NCBI GenBank assembly: GCA_949825065.1
Contig: OX463846.1
Coordinates: forward strand, 12,272,177-12,336,176
DNA from: Odontocerum albicorne
Taxonomy: Eukaryota > Arthropoda > Insecta > Trichoptera > Odontoceridae
Length of the DNA: 64,000 bases
Direction: 5' to 3'
Under the pieces are notes generated by a model. It ran no database searches and was not told where the DNA came from. It was given only the letters and a program-made list of their open reading frames with translations. Made by a program: the position numbers and the translations under genes. Shown here one piece after another: positions 21,864 to 33,271 of the stretch; the stretch's first letter is position 1, and the number at the start of each line of letters is the position of its first letter.

Positions 21864-22052
21864 TGACAACCTCCCTAGTCTAATTGGTAAGACGCTTATC
21901 ATGCGGGTTTGACTACCGTTAGTTTCTGTTTCATTTTAAAGGACTGGTTTTCACTTAAGGTATCGTTGACATCTTTCTTGTTAGTTGGGAGAGATTGCCA
22001 TCTACCATCAATCCCGCCAGATTGTACTATATACAATGAAAGTGTAATGCTA
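21864..22052 (+). mobile_element. SINE-A copy, near full length
   Basis: A-box-like tagtctaattggtaagacgc at about 21875; diverged B box; body ggttttcacttaaggtatc; tail gttgggagagattgccatct, cccgccagattgtact and tacaatgaaagtgtaatgc. The tail matches LINE-A 15231-15300. Confidence 0.85.
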
Positions 22053-22754
22053 CAAAATGAGTAGCGTGTGCTAATATACGAGTATAACTGTCACGATATT
22101 TTACCGGCAGGGATTAAGCTTTATAATCAAGCATTTAATATCAAAACTTTAACTGTTTACGACAATATTGTTATAAAATAATACAAAGTTTTCATGTCAT
22201 ACTCTAGTAATCACGTTTAGTTAAAAAAAAGTCTATATACAACTGAACCGGTAGCTTGAATTTATCAAAATGTCGATTATTTGCAATAGTTAAAGTGAAA
22301 ACTTGTTAAGTTGAATAAACAAATTAATTTATTTTTTTTAAGCCAAACAATATTGTGTACTGTCCTGAAAATAGCTTTCATCCAGTTATCACCCGTAATG
22401 AGAAAAGCATAAATATTAAAGCTCATTCGCGTTAGTGAATTTGAAAACTCGCATCAAAATTAATTTTAAAAGCTTCCCAAAATTATTAATTTTCTTCACC
22501 AAATGAGAAAAGTTTCCAGTTTGTACGAGCATAATAGCCGAGTCTGGCCACACACAGTACTTCTGCGCCAGCCGAGGATCATGAGGGAAAATGCTCAGCT
22601 TTACATTTTGTTACCCGATAGCAAAATGCTTTGTTAAGGGTAAACATTGTTGATTTTTCTTTTTTCCCTTTTTGAACATAATTATGTAACGACGTATATA
22701 TTCAAACAAGGTCCATTTTAATAATATTTTAGGAAATATAAGATTATTACGGTT
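22053..22754. other. Intergenic DNA, no gene seen
   Basis: AT-rich except for a short patch at 22530-22600; no coding frame or known element. Confidence 0.45.
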
Positions 22755-22919
22755 TTCGAGGTATTGTTGTAAAGACACTTGACTGAGCGTTATGGGTTCG
22801 ATTTCCTATACTATCTAAAAAAAATAAAAAAAGGGTCCCAGTTTGTGAAATAACTCGTCAGATAACAATACTCGCATACGCTGGGGCGTGTGCAAATGTT
22901 GTATTTTGGTACTCTTGGT

Positions 22920-23440
22920 CAACGTTCTCTCTAAGGTGTGCGCGTGTGCGTCCGCACATCTGTTAAAAATTGTCCGCACACATGTTTCCATCTTCCGCAC
23001 ACATCTCAAAGAAAGAAACTTGTAACCATTTTTTTGTTGCGCAATTAAATATTTTATTTGATATTTTATGACGAGTTCTCAGGTTCCTTTCTTTGAGATG
23101 TGTGCGGAACATGGAAACACCATATAGAGTACACAGCCAATTATATTATTATGTAACAGTAGATACACAAAATAAATAACCCTTGTTAACTAGTACCAAA
23201 CTATCACCAATTATTAACCTACTGGACTCCAACAGGAAGGAACATTATCGGGTAAGAAAATATATTTTTTTATATATAACCTACATATTTGAAAAATGTA
23301 ATTTATGATTTCGTGCCACATTATGTTGATACTTGGTTTTATCTATTCATGAATATGTATATTGGCGCACTTGCCTCTTTTTTTCTTGCACATATAAGTT
23401 GATGGGCCGCACACACTATGAAAAATTAGCGGGAACGTTG
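22920..23440. mobile_element. hAT-like non-autonomous element
   Basis: The 521-base insert begins caacgttctctctaa and ends with the inverted ttagcgggaacgttg, imperfect 15-base inverted repeats. It is flanked by an exact 8-base duplication, ctcttggt, at 22912-22919 and 23441-23448. An 8-base target duplication with short inverted repeats starting CA fits the hAT superfamily. No transposase is encoded. A large internal hairpin lies at 22984-23118. Confidence 0.82.
22984..23118. repeat. Internal inverted repeat of the hAT-like element
   Basis: Arms 22984-23019 and 23083-23118 are reverse complements over 36 bases with two mismatches (core ttccgcacacatctcaaag), around a 63-base AT-rich loop. Confidence 0.92.
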
Positions 23441-23545
23441 CTCTTGGTACTCTTGAACGTGTGATAGTGTTACGAACACATGTAATGACGAACCACTTCG
23501 TACCTACTCCAGCGGTTCCAAACACGAAGTTTAGATTACTGTGGC

Positions 23546-23740
23546 TGAAGAAAATCGTTTCCTCTTATGCAAGTGAGTACTTTTTTTTGTTTTTTCATGC
23601 GTCGGTGGACTTTTTCGTTACGCACTTTGCCAACCGAATAAATTTTTAACATTCTCCTGTAGCACCACACTTCAAATGTTTCTATTGTTTTAGTGGTGGA
23701 TTGTGTGAATGTCCAAGTCTTCACGCCATAAAGAAGTATC
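23546..23740 (-). pseudogene. LINE reverse transcriptase C-terminal relic
   Basis: The minus strand reads KTWTFTQSTTKTIETFEVWC, YRRMLKI and VRNEKVHRRMKKQKKVL, the thumb/C-terminal region of an RTE-like LINE reverse transcriptase similar in style to 4512-5443. Truncated at both ends. Confidence 0.85.
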
Positions 23741-24334
23741 GAAAATATGTAACATCATATAATATGCATCCTTAACTTGTGGTTAAAGTCTATATTACGG
23801 AGAATATTTTTAAAAACTATCGGACTAAAACAGTAAAATTGCTTTCGACTAGATTATTCCTTTCATGGATACTCTAATTTTTTAAATTTAAATAACTGTT
23901 CCTGCCAGATAATTAATATTTTCTGCGTCGTGATCCCAGTGCTGAGGAACGTGACCCATACTGGAATTAGAGTATGTCGCACAAATTCTTCCCCAGCCCT
24001 TCTGATATTGCGCTGTCCATATAGCTTGTGATAAAGCATAAGTGATCTAACTCTGTTTCTACAATTTTCTTCATTTTCATGACTACGAGATTTGTCATGT
24101 CATCATATACATAATTTCAATAACTTCCTATTGTGTTAGGTTCTTCTAGTTTAGAGATATTTATTTGTCGTTCCATGAAATACCTAGCTATCATCCCTAA
24201 CACTACATCTCGATGGAGTATATCATTGATCTTTATCTGGCCTTTCTTGTCCAAGTGTTGAAAGGCATTCAGAAATATTGAGAAAATCAGGGATTAACAA
24301 GACGTATTTTCACTCCTCGAGAGATGTATTGTAC
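23741..24334. other. Intergenic DNA, no gene seen
   Basis: Nothing recognisable; some moderate-GC sequence at 23930-24300 without a lasting frame. It could be older LINE sequence. Confidence 0.4.
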
Positions 24335-24540
24335 ACTGTTGTTATATAAATATATGTACAACCTGGCTGGTTTATTTCAATGTGTAAATTTTCTCCAACC
24401 AACCAAAAAGATGTTCAAGAAGCCTTAAATTTAAATTAAACTGGAATCATTTTTAAAAATCTGGGTTTCCACTGGAATCCAATCCACAATCCTCAAATTG
24501 GAAGACCTCTTACAAAGTAGGTCACAGAAGTCGTCACTGT
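24335..24540 (-). mobile_element. SINE-A copy, diverged
   Basis: Minus strand: degraded head at 24540-24470, body, then cttgaacatctttttggttg and a tail ending with aaaccagccaggttgtac. The head boxes are poorly kept. Confidence 0.7.
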
Positions 24541-25154
24541 GTGTCTAAAGTATATTTTTCTCCAAATCAGTTCTAGCCTTAAGTATACCTATTTGTCATA
24601 CCTCCTCGTCATACCTGTTTGTCTCTCGATTTCAGTTCCACATCCATATTTTTTTAGCAAGTACGTTTTCACTCAACATAACTAAATCATATACGACCTG
24701 CAAATCTTGTACATGAATTAATGTAATTTTATTGTTTTGGTCAATTATCGTGATTTTCGTTTTTAATTTATTAATTTTTAATTAAGTTGTTTTCATAAAA
24801 ATAATTCATAAATTTATGTACGAAGTTTATATAAACATTTGCTGAGTTTGAAGTCCTTTATTCAACACTTTTTTGGATATTGGCATTCTCTGTGCTGGCA
24901 ATATCCAGTCGTTCCACTCTTTGTCGTTCAACCTGCTGGAGACGGGGGCGGGTAATGTTTTATGGATGAACACTGTGAAGACAGCACATTCGGAACGAAT
25001 GTATCCGATCAATATTCAAGGCCGTGTTTAAATTAGTAACAGGAACTTGACTAGACCATTCAATGTTCAATGTGCCTTTCTGAAGAAGATTGGTGAAGAT
25101 TTTCATTCACATAATAAAAAAGGTGAAGCCGTTGATGTCAACTCTTTTGATTTT
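24541..25154. other. Intergenic DNA with one unrecognised ORF
   Basis: A 61-codon minus-strand frame at 24827-25012 contains WNDWILPAQRMPISKKVLNK. Its base composition is less AT-rich than its surroundings, which is why I note it, but I recognise no domain and the flanks are full of stops. Confidence 0.35.
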
Positions 25155-25430
25155 TCAATATTTATTTATCTATTTCATCAACAGGACAACGTACCTTACA
25201 ACAGTATTTAAAAAAGGTTAAATATTAGTATTGACAAAGAGAAATATTCCTGAAAAAATAATTACAATAAAATCAAATATAAAGATACATTAACATTAAG
25301 TATGCAAATACACTAGTCAAAATCATTTAAAAAATAACAAATTTCACAGTTATCAATACGATATGGGACTGTCTCAAGATAGCTACCCGCACCTCACCAC
25401 ACTAAGCGCCAGTTTTGAAATTCATATGGA
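25155..25430 (-). mobile_element. R2 repeat copy (probable LINE 3' UTR)
   Basis: It starts with tttatttatctatttcatca (a TTTA-type tail when read leftward) and shares atcaatacgatatgggac and the following block with 9850-9920. Confidence 0.5.
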
Positions 25431-25515
25431 AAGAAAAGTATAGTAACATTTCATTAAAAAAGGAATCATGGAAAGAAAGGTATAGTAACATTTCAGAAAA
25501 GTATAGTAACATTAA
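25428..25515. repeat. Short imperfect tandem repeat
   Basis: Three copies of agtatagtaacatt-type sequence within 90 bases, two with a preceding ggaaagaaa. Confidence 0.75.
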
Positions 25516-26463
25516 ATTCTGCACTCAGCCTTATTTTATAACTCAACAGACTGTGGTAAAATATAATATATTAGCAATCTACAAATTGAATGTAATATTT
25601 TGAAAGATAATGCAAATACTCGAATATATGCATTATCGAAAACTCTATTAGATATTTATACGATACGATGATACGATAGACTATTCCTCGGGATTGAGTA
25701 TGATTTTCAGTAATCTTATATATGTAACATACCTCTGCGTGTATTGGTTTATTGTGTTCAAGCTGTTCCACTTCAGTAAGCATAAGTCTTGACAAACCCA
25801 AAGTTCCGATGGTAAGGAGATCAAAGTTCCATATGTAGGTTTTTAATATTTCGTTAGGTAGATGTTTTTACAAGGCGCTATTTTTGTGAAGCCTAGCATA
25901 AGAATGTTGAACAAGCAGCATATAAACTATAGAAAGATATAACTTTAGATATACAAACTATGGCTCTGGCTTGTTTATGTAAATGCTAATCATCAGACCA
26001 CGACCTCATAAATAGCTGATAGAGATATACTGAGTGTGGCATAATAAGTCAGTCTATTTGGTTTACCTATTACTTTTAAAAATTTTTTTTTTCAGTAATT
26101 AAAGATTTATTCAAAAAGTTTAAATATTAAAAACACACCGCAATAGAATGCTCAAACCATCTTGCTGTTTGTCAGAAAAAAAATTAATAATTTCTACGAA
26201 TAGAACATTTCGATTGAAATATGTTAACCGCGCTCCACTAACTGCTCAAATAATTATGTGCCAAGCTGCTCTTTTTGAAGAGTCCGGATCAACCAGAGAT
26301 AGGAAGATCCTGATCGCGAAATGACTGCTGAAGTCCATCCTTTTTCGAAGTGATAAAGTATAATATAACGAGTATATATGTTGTTATTGACACACATTTT
26401 ACTACCTAAATAGTAAGGAAAATATTGGTAAAAAAATGACAAATTCGAAATGGACCGGTTGTT
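25516..26463. other. Intergenic DNA, no gene seen
   Basis: Nothing recognisable. Confidence 0.45.
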
Positions 26464-26621
26464 AATTTATTTATTTATTTATTATTACACATGACAAAAA
26501 ATATACAAGAAATATACATAATTTGCGAAAAAACAACAGGTAATTTAATTTGGATATACAATTTTAATGGATCTGGGTTTGTTGCCTTTCATTTGTCGTA
26601 TCCCCAGTAAACTAGGTTTTT
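26464..26621 (-). mobile_element. R1 repeat copy, interrupted
   Basis: TTTA-type units at 26464-26486, then tttgcgaaaaaacaacaggt, aatggatctgggtttgttgc and cccagtaaactagg, matching 7395-7535 and 44370-44530. The match stops at about 26621; a short piece that could be its continuation (cctgtatctca) appears at 27099. Confidence 0.7.
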
Positions 26622-27098
26622 GCATGTGTAGGGAATACCGTCGTCCCTGAATATTGTCAACACGCACGGTCAACGACCGACGAAACGACCTTCGGACATG
26701 TCCAAAGGTCGCATACTAGAACATAAATATTGTTTACCCGCAAATACTATTTACGACACATTCCGCAGTAGAAAGAGAACACATCACGCCGTCTCGCCGT
26801 TTCGCCAACAAATATTCTACCCACTATATTATTCGCAACATCTGCGACCACCTCTGCACGCACAGGAGTGAGATAAAAATATATTGCGAACGCACTCACG
26901 CGCCTCGTTCTGAATATGTATATATACCTACTTATCGATAAATAAAGAATCACTTATTATTAATCATTTGACCATTCATTGCTGTTTACTATTCATTGAT
27001 TATTCACTCTCACTTTCCGCATTGCTAATCGACGTATTTTATTTTAAATACCAAACAATCAAAATCATCAGCGCATCCAACAAGGACATTCGCTAAAC
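26622..27098. mobile_element. Possible solo LTR inserted in R1
   Basis: About 477 bases separate two parts of the R1 repeat. The inserted sequence begins with TGT, is less AT-rich than its surroundings, and has a TATA-like tatgtatatatac near 26925 followed by an aataaa at 26940, an arrangement typical of an LTR. I could not define a clean TG...CA end pair or a target duplication, so this is a weak call. Confidence 0.35.
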
Positions 27099-28019
27099 CT
27101 GTATCTCAAATTATGCACCAACCTTATATAATACATACATTAGATTAGATCTTAAAATATATTGTTTATATACGTATAGTATTTGGTAAATGTTTGTATT
27201 ATAGATAGCTTTAATAAACAAAAAAAAAGTTTTTTTGGGGAAAACGGTAACCTGAAAATCTAAAGGTCCAACACTCTCATTTTACGTAATATGATTTAAT
27301 CGCCAGTCTTGGTATTTCATCAATTTATAATTAATTTCAAATATTTTTAATGTTATTTTAATTATCAAAATAAAAAAATATTGACATGCATTATTTTATA
27401 CGAACAGAAAACGTCATAATATCAACAAAAAAAATTTAAAAGGACCATGAAATTTTTTCTAAACAATTTTACCTATTCAGCTTTTCCAAAAAATGAAAGA
27501 TCTCGAAGCTTTGACAAACGTCCATGGTTCTTATAATTTACCTATTAGTTTAGACCTTTTCGAGTGATTTTTAAACCGAAGACTCGGCTAATGGGGCTGA
27601 AGACAATGGTGTCTCCCGGCCACGCTCTTCAATATGTCTGAATTAACACATTCGAAATTGAGAGATGTTGCCATACGAATGAATGAATCTTTTATTTCAG
27701 TATTTCTGGGGAATATTAAATATATTTTATAAAGGAAATATTTTTAGCTTTTAGCATATTTTTAGAAATAAATATTTTGCAAAACCACCTTTGAGATTTG
27801 TGTCAAATACAATAGATTTTTTATAAGGATAACTGCTAGAACCACTTTAATTCAAAATTCCATCTTATTTCCAGACAATCTTTTTTATTTTTTTCCAAGG
27901 ATATATATTCAAGGTCTGCACAAAATGTACATTGTAACGGGGATCTCAAACTAGCAATTCACGAGCCGAATGTGACCCGTGAAGGGATTTTGAGATTTTT
28001 TTGTTTATAAAATAAAACC
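27099..28019. other. Intergenic DNA, no gene seen
   Basis: Very AT-rich for the most part, with a less AT-rich patch at 27590-27640. Confidence 0.4.
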
Positions 28020-28753
28020 GTCGTCACCATTGCTGGGTCTCGTCGTTGAGGATCCCTTTGCCATTCCAATGTCAATTCAGTTAATAAACGAGCCAGTGCC
28101 ATGAAGTTTTCTTCTCTTTTTTTCCTTTTTTTCCTCTTTGAGGGAGTAAACTGTTGCACACCAGCAAACTCACTGGACACACCGCTGTACTGGATCCGAT
28201 AGCACACCTGAAGTGAAACGATCGGGCACACCGGAATGTCTTTTTTTTTTTTAATAATTTATATAACCAAAGTCATTGGTTACAATTACGAGTAGTATTT
28301 ATTTTGATAACAACAACAAATGAGATGGCATTAATGGTTTATTATTGTAAGTTTTATCGTCGTTGCTGGGTCTTGTAATGGAGAATCTCATCGCCATTCC
28401 AACATAAATTCAGTTAGAAAGCGAAGCTGTACCGTGATGTTTTCGTTTCTTGCCTCTTTTTAAATTTTTCTCTTTATGTGAATGAACCGTTGCCCATCAG
28501 CAAACTCACCGGCCATACTCGTGTAATAGATCCGATGGCACACCTAAAGTGAGACGATCGAAGCAAACCGACATGTTTTTTCTCTTTGTTTTTGAAAGAG
28601 TATATATGACCAAAGTTCAAAGTATCCTTAAACCTTCGAATACTAGGGGAAAAAATGACTTTGTCATTTGAGGGTAATAACAAAGCGCGGGGTTCGAACC
28701 GACGACCTTTTGCGTTGAAGTCCAGTGCGTTCCCGCCTGGCCATGCACCTCAT
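28020..28753 (-). mobile_element. SINE-C-like element with duplicated body
   Basis: Minus strand: tRNA-like head at 28753-28690 with A-box-like catggccaggcgggaacgc and a perfect B-box core ggttcgaacc. The body follows (28625-28356: acatgtcggtttgcttcgat, ggtgtgccatcggatctatt) and is then repeated at 28290-28020 (cattccggtgtgcccgatcg, ggtgtgctatcggatccagt), about 335 bases apart. No coding content; not related to SINE-A or SINE-B bodies. Confidence 0.7.
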
Positions 28754-29591
28754 AAATATATTTTCAAATAAAATATATTATCATCGAATATTTCATTTTC
28801 GAATAATAATATCGATTATCTTAACCATATTCCATTATTTTATTTATTTATTAGTACTTAATATCAAACTCTTCATATTTCAATCATTTTCATGTCGAGA
28901 AATCGAAGAACTTCGAAGTCCAGCAGTTATTAAAACATAACACTCGTAGATGTTCATTTCCTTAAAATCTTTTAATGACGAGGCACAATTTGTAGAGAAT
29001 ATTCTCCTCGTACATTATCTAACAATAAATTTTGTGTCAATAGTTGATGATATGACGCTTGATTTTTTTTTTAGTTTTTTCATCACTTATGCTTATGCAT
29101 TATTTTCAGTTTGCGACAGCTGTTTTATTATATCTCATCTTTTAAACTCAATTTTGTTTATCGTCTTTATTTTTCCGTAATAAATCGATGTATTATATTT
29201 TGTTTTATGAAGACACATTTTGGACACTTTCTGTCACCTAATACAGAATAACTTAAATTTGAATTGCAAATGAGGATCCCGCCATATCATTGTTCAGTGG
29301 GACTGAGGTAATTTTTTACTTCGCTCACAAACTGTATTATGAAATAATAAAGAAAACGTTTTTGCTATCGTAAGAAATTTCTATCAACAAATACAATTCC
29401 CTCTTTTACATAAATAAAAAATACGTTTTATTTTACTCACTGTTTGAATCTCAATTAATATGGAGTTTTTTTTTCTGAAAAATCTCCTAAAATTTCAAGT
29501 ATCTTAAACTTCTTAGTGAACGATTTTTTTGCATTAGCTACTGTATCTATGTTAGTTTTGCTTACTTACGCAATTCATAATTTCAAATGTC
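28754..29591. other. Intergenic DNA, no gene seen
   Basis: AT-rich; short open frames at 28725-28940 and 28950-29180 are low-complexity and hydrophobic, without domain. Confidence 0.45.
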
Positions 29592-29905
29592 AATAATTGT
29601 TATAGAAAAGTGAACCGTAAGAGTACAAGTACATAAGAATGCTAAAAATCGTTAATTTTGCGGTCATAGAGAACCCTTTCAATAAGCTAGGTCTGTGATG
29701 AAGTGGTCTCATTCCTTAAGCACAAATTTCATATATTTTCCTAAATACTTAAACACTCAGCTGAAACATTCACACTGCAATTACATACTTACGAACTTGA
29801 TTCTCAAACTATTGTATACACAATTCCATCCGCCTCATAATCTCAACAACCACATCAAAATCATGTCCAACAACTCCTCATCGCACACTCTACATTCGCA
29901 TCGAA
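29592..29905 (+). repeat. R7 dispersed repeat copy
   Basis: It aligns with 55558-55905 in the same orientation: agagtacaagtacataa, ctcattccttaa, cagctgaaacattcacact, tatacacaattccatccgc and caacaaccacatcaa. Unknown class. Confidence 0.75.
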
Positions 29906-30411
29906 CATTCATGTATATTTACGTTAAAGGCTAAGTATTTCGACTTATATTGTATCCATCATAGAAGTATGTGTTCGAGTGGTATGATGCCTTTGAAGTG
30001 CCAACTTCAAATATATACCCATCCTTAGACAAATTGTTAATATTACATTATGTCTTTAAAAAGTGGTTCAGTCGACCGGTGCATGACTCACTTTCATACA
30101 TTTACTTTGACTGTCCTGTTGTTCTCCTTAAAAATCTTGCTGAAATGTTCGGTGTTTTGCCAATTGTAGACTTACGCTGCTGTCAAGCAGATATTGCCTT
30201 TTAGCATTTCCATTGCTTCATCTTTCCTTCTTCATATAGTTCTTTGTACTCAATACCGCAAGACTGTAACGTCTATCTACTCTCAGATACGATCTCTCCT
30301 ATTCTTGCTGCAAACTGAAACTAAAAAATATAAAATCACTCTTCGATACATTTAATATTTTTCATTCTTCATTCTATTCTCCTTTCCCACGTCTCCTTCC
30401 CTTCCCTAGTG
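29906..30411. other. Intergenic DNA, no gene seen
   Basis: A 77-codon frame at 29971-30204 shows no recognisable domain. Confidence 0.4.
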
Positions 30412-30600
30412 ATTGTATTGTATAACACTTTTGTTCTATACACTACAACCTAGCAGGTTTATTACCATTTGGCAAGTCTTGCAACCAACTAGAAATATGT
30501 TACTCCCCTTTTAAAAAAAAAGAGTATCAGCGGGAATCGAACGCACAGCCTGCGGGTCAAAAAAACAGGTGTCTTACTAACTATGCCACGATTGATGACA
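30412..30600 (-). mobile_element. SINE-A copy
   Basis: Minus strand: head with A-box-like tggcatagttagtaagacac and B-box-like tgcgttcgattccc; short body; tail ttgcaagacttgccaaatgg, aataaacctgctaggttgta and gaacaaaagtgttatac. Confidence 0.85.
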
Positions 30601-30734
30601 TGTTTTTTTTATATTGTTTCTTTTCATGAATTTCTTTATATTTTTCATGTAATTTATAAATTATGCATCATGTTGGTGGTGAAATTCACATGTACGTATA
30701 TTTTACAATATCAAAAAAGTAACATTAGAACCAA

Positions 30735-30800
30735 ATAGATTAATTATATTTCCCACAACCCTAAGAAATAGATTAATTATATTTCCCACAACCCTAAGAA
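30735..30800. repeat. Tandem duplication, about 31-bp unit
   Basis: Two adjacent copies containing aatagattaattatatttcc followed by cacaaccctaag, essentially identical. Confidence 0.9.
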
Positions 30801-31609
30801 AACCGGTTCAATTAATTACTCAAGGAAAGAAAAAAAATTGCCGAAGTCAGATAAAGTATTACTAGGCGATACCTTATCAGAAGTTAATCATTGGATGGGA
30901 GTGGAGGAGGAGAAGGAAATGGAAGAAAAATTACCGAAAGGGGATATTTACGAGTTTGTGATAATGATTATCTAAAAGCCATTTCTAACAGTAGAAAAGT
31001 TTTTTCTCGTTTATATACCTCCGTTTTGGACAGTAATTTTATGTTTTTTTCCAATGTTTATAAAATCATTTTTAATTAGCCAAATCTATCCGATACGTTT
31101 TAAAGGTCACCCGAAATGATTTTGATAATTCTGATTTGTAATAACTGATACTATTTTAATTTTTGTGAACAAAATAAGGTGCGCGCTGTAATAATACAAT
31201 TATAAAATGGAAACATTTCGTCCTGATGTAGTTTCTACGTCCTGAAGTAGTGTTCAATAAATAATATCCTTCATATATTATATAATCAGAAATTGAATAA
31301 CTGATTCAAGAGTTCATCGCTAGACGTATGCAAGTGTTGTTGCCTGTTTGTATAGGGTAGTATTTTTAACACATACTTGAACGAAGGCAAACTATAAATT
31401 ACTTGCTTTCTTTAATGTTTCTCAACTCTTAAGGATCTACACCCAATACTAGGGCCGGAGTAGATTTTTTGGGCCGAAGACTGTTTCCAGGTCATACTGA
31501 TCAACAGATTTCCTCAATTTGACTTTTTAAGATACTGACGTCATTTCATTCAAGCCTTTTTTCCTTATTTTCAAAGACACTTGATTTGACAACATTTCAG
31601 AATATAATG
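30801..31609. other. Intergenic DNA, no gene seen
   Basis: Nothing recognisable. Confidence 0.45.
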
Positions 31610-32010
31610 AAACAACACGTCTTCTATCGGTTTTAGTTGGCATACTACTGAGAATAGAGGTATAAAATTTTAACCGGATACCACATCGTATAAGCCCATT
31701 TCTTTGCCTGACCGTATATTAAACTTATCCGGTACGGTATCTGTCCACAGAGGCTCCAAAATGTCCAGGTTAATTTTTTTTTACCTTAATGTTACATGCA
31801 TACATATCGTCAAGCCATTTTCCTGTTGAAGTAGGCAGGCAGAACAGAGCGCCATACTTCCTTAAGACGAAACAACACGTCTTCTATCGGCTCTAGTTGG
31901 TATATGTTACTACTGAGTTTAGAGGTATCATATTTTAACTGTAACATTGCCTGACCATGCGATAGGGGTGATATCTGTTCATATAGACTTTAGTCTATCG
32001 CGAGGCATGA
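31610..32010. repeat. Direct repeat pair, about 145-bp units
   Basis: Units at 31610-31760 and 31864-32010 share aaacaacacgtcttctatcg, tactgag followed by agaggtat, and tgcctgacc. A short fragment resembling a LINE-B 3' end (ggcaggcagaacagagcgcc) lies between them. Confidence 0.75.
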
Positions 32011-32096
32011 AAAATATTGAATTCTTCAGCTGACAATGCAGAAAAAGATAAAAGGATATCTGGCAGAAGATTTTTTTGACTTAAAACCTAATTTAT

Positions 32097-32365
32097 TTAT
32101 TTAACACTTTTATTGCAAATACAATCTGGCGGGTATATTGCCAAGCGGCAATCTCTTCCAACCAACCAGACAAAAGTAAATGAAGCAAGGTCGCATAAAT
32201 CATTCAAATGACTATCCATCCCCACGAAATCCATGAACACATACGTGAGCATATGCCCACGAACCCCACAAAGACGGACAATCACTCGGATATTATTTTT
32301 CACATAAAGTGAGATATCATCAATCAAAAGAAAAGGAAGGGATGGTGGATAGGAAAGGAAAAGAG
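32097..32365 (-). mobile_element. LINE-A 3' end
   Basis: 3' UTR only, read leftward: aaggaaagg-rich start, ttgattgatgatatctcact, tgtccgtctttgtggggttc, then the SINE-like tail (ttggaagagattgccgcttg, cccgccagattgtatttg) and TAAA units at the left edge. Severely 5'-truncated. Confidence 0.88.
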
Positions 32366-32942
32366 TGTTACCGAGAGAGTGTTTGTTACCTTCGAGAGTG
32401 TTACCGAAAATCATAACTTCATTATTCAGAACTACAGGTTCTAAAGTGAAAATGTTATTGCGTCCACTAATCTTCTATAGGTGATGGTACTAAGAAAAAG
32501 AAAAAGGTAAAATTGTACTGTACAAAACAAAAACTATTAAAATGGAAAATAAATTTGTCAAACGCCATTTTTTGAGATAATGTTTTTCAATGATTTATGT
32601 TTTTTTTTATTTAGAGGATACTTGACACACAGCCTCTTTTGCAAACGAACAAATAAGTTGTTTCCAAATGGAAAATAAATCGTCTGAAATTATTTTTTCA
32701 TACAGACACGCATCAGAAGTACGAACTAATGTTAAAATATTTACGTCACAAATCTCAACACATTTTCAAAGCGTGAGATTTCAAACAAAACATACAGCGA
32801 GCTCTTACAGGCACTATACTGTAACAGGCATTTTTTACGTAAACAATTCAAGTTATTTTACAAATTCCGATTATTTAATTTACATTGGTCAATTAAACTT
32901 TCAAACCTATTTTTTATTTTTATTTTTTTCCTTTTATTTTTG
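32366..32942. other. Intergenic DNA, no gene seen
   Basis: AT-rich; a 95-codon frame at 32668-32955 has no domain and ends in homopolymeric T-rich sequence. Confidence 0.4.
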
Positions 32943-33271
32943 TTTATTTATTTAACACTTTTATTGCAAATACAATCCCGGCGGGCGTATTGCCAGGCGG
33001 CAATCTCTTCCAACCAACCAGACAAACGTAAATGAAGCAAGTTACGTGGTCACATAAATCATTCAAATGACTATCCATCCCCACGAAATCCATAAACATA
33101 TACGTGAGCACATGCCCACGAGCCCCACAAAGACGGACAGTCACCCGAACATTATTTTTCATATAAAGTGAGATATCATCAATCAAAAGGAAAGGAAAGG
33201 ATGGTGGAGAGGAAAGGAAAAGAAAAATCAGGAATGAAACACGTTATTTTACTGACTAGAAATTAAGAGGG
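32943..33271 (-). mobile_element. LINE-A 3' end
   Basis: It begins at the last codons of the LINE-A ORF (aatttctagtcagtaaaataa contains the stop), continues through the whole 3' UTR and ends in the SINE-like tail and TAAA units at 32943-32955. Separate insertion from 32097-32365, same orientation, 0.6 kb away. Confidence 0.88.

Larger units (their letters stand above)
22755..23545 (+). mobile_element. SINE-B copy interrupted by a hAT-like element
   Basis: Head-like sequence at 22755-22800 with a good B box (tgggttcgatttcc). The body starts at about 22850 (cgtcagataacaatactcg), stops at 22919, and resumes at 23441 through gtgttacgaacacatgtaat and ctccagcggttccaaa to about 23545. The gap is filled by the element at 22920-23440. 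Confidence 0.8.
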
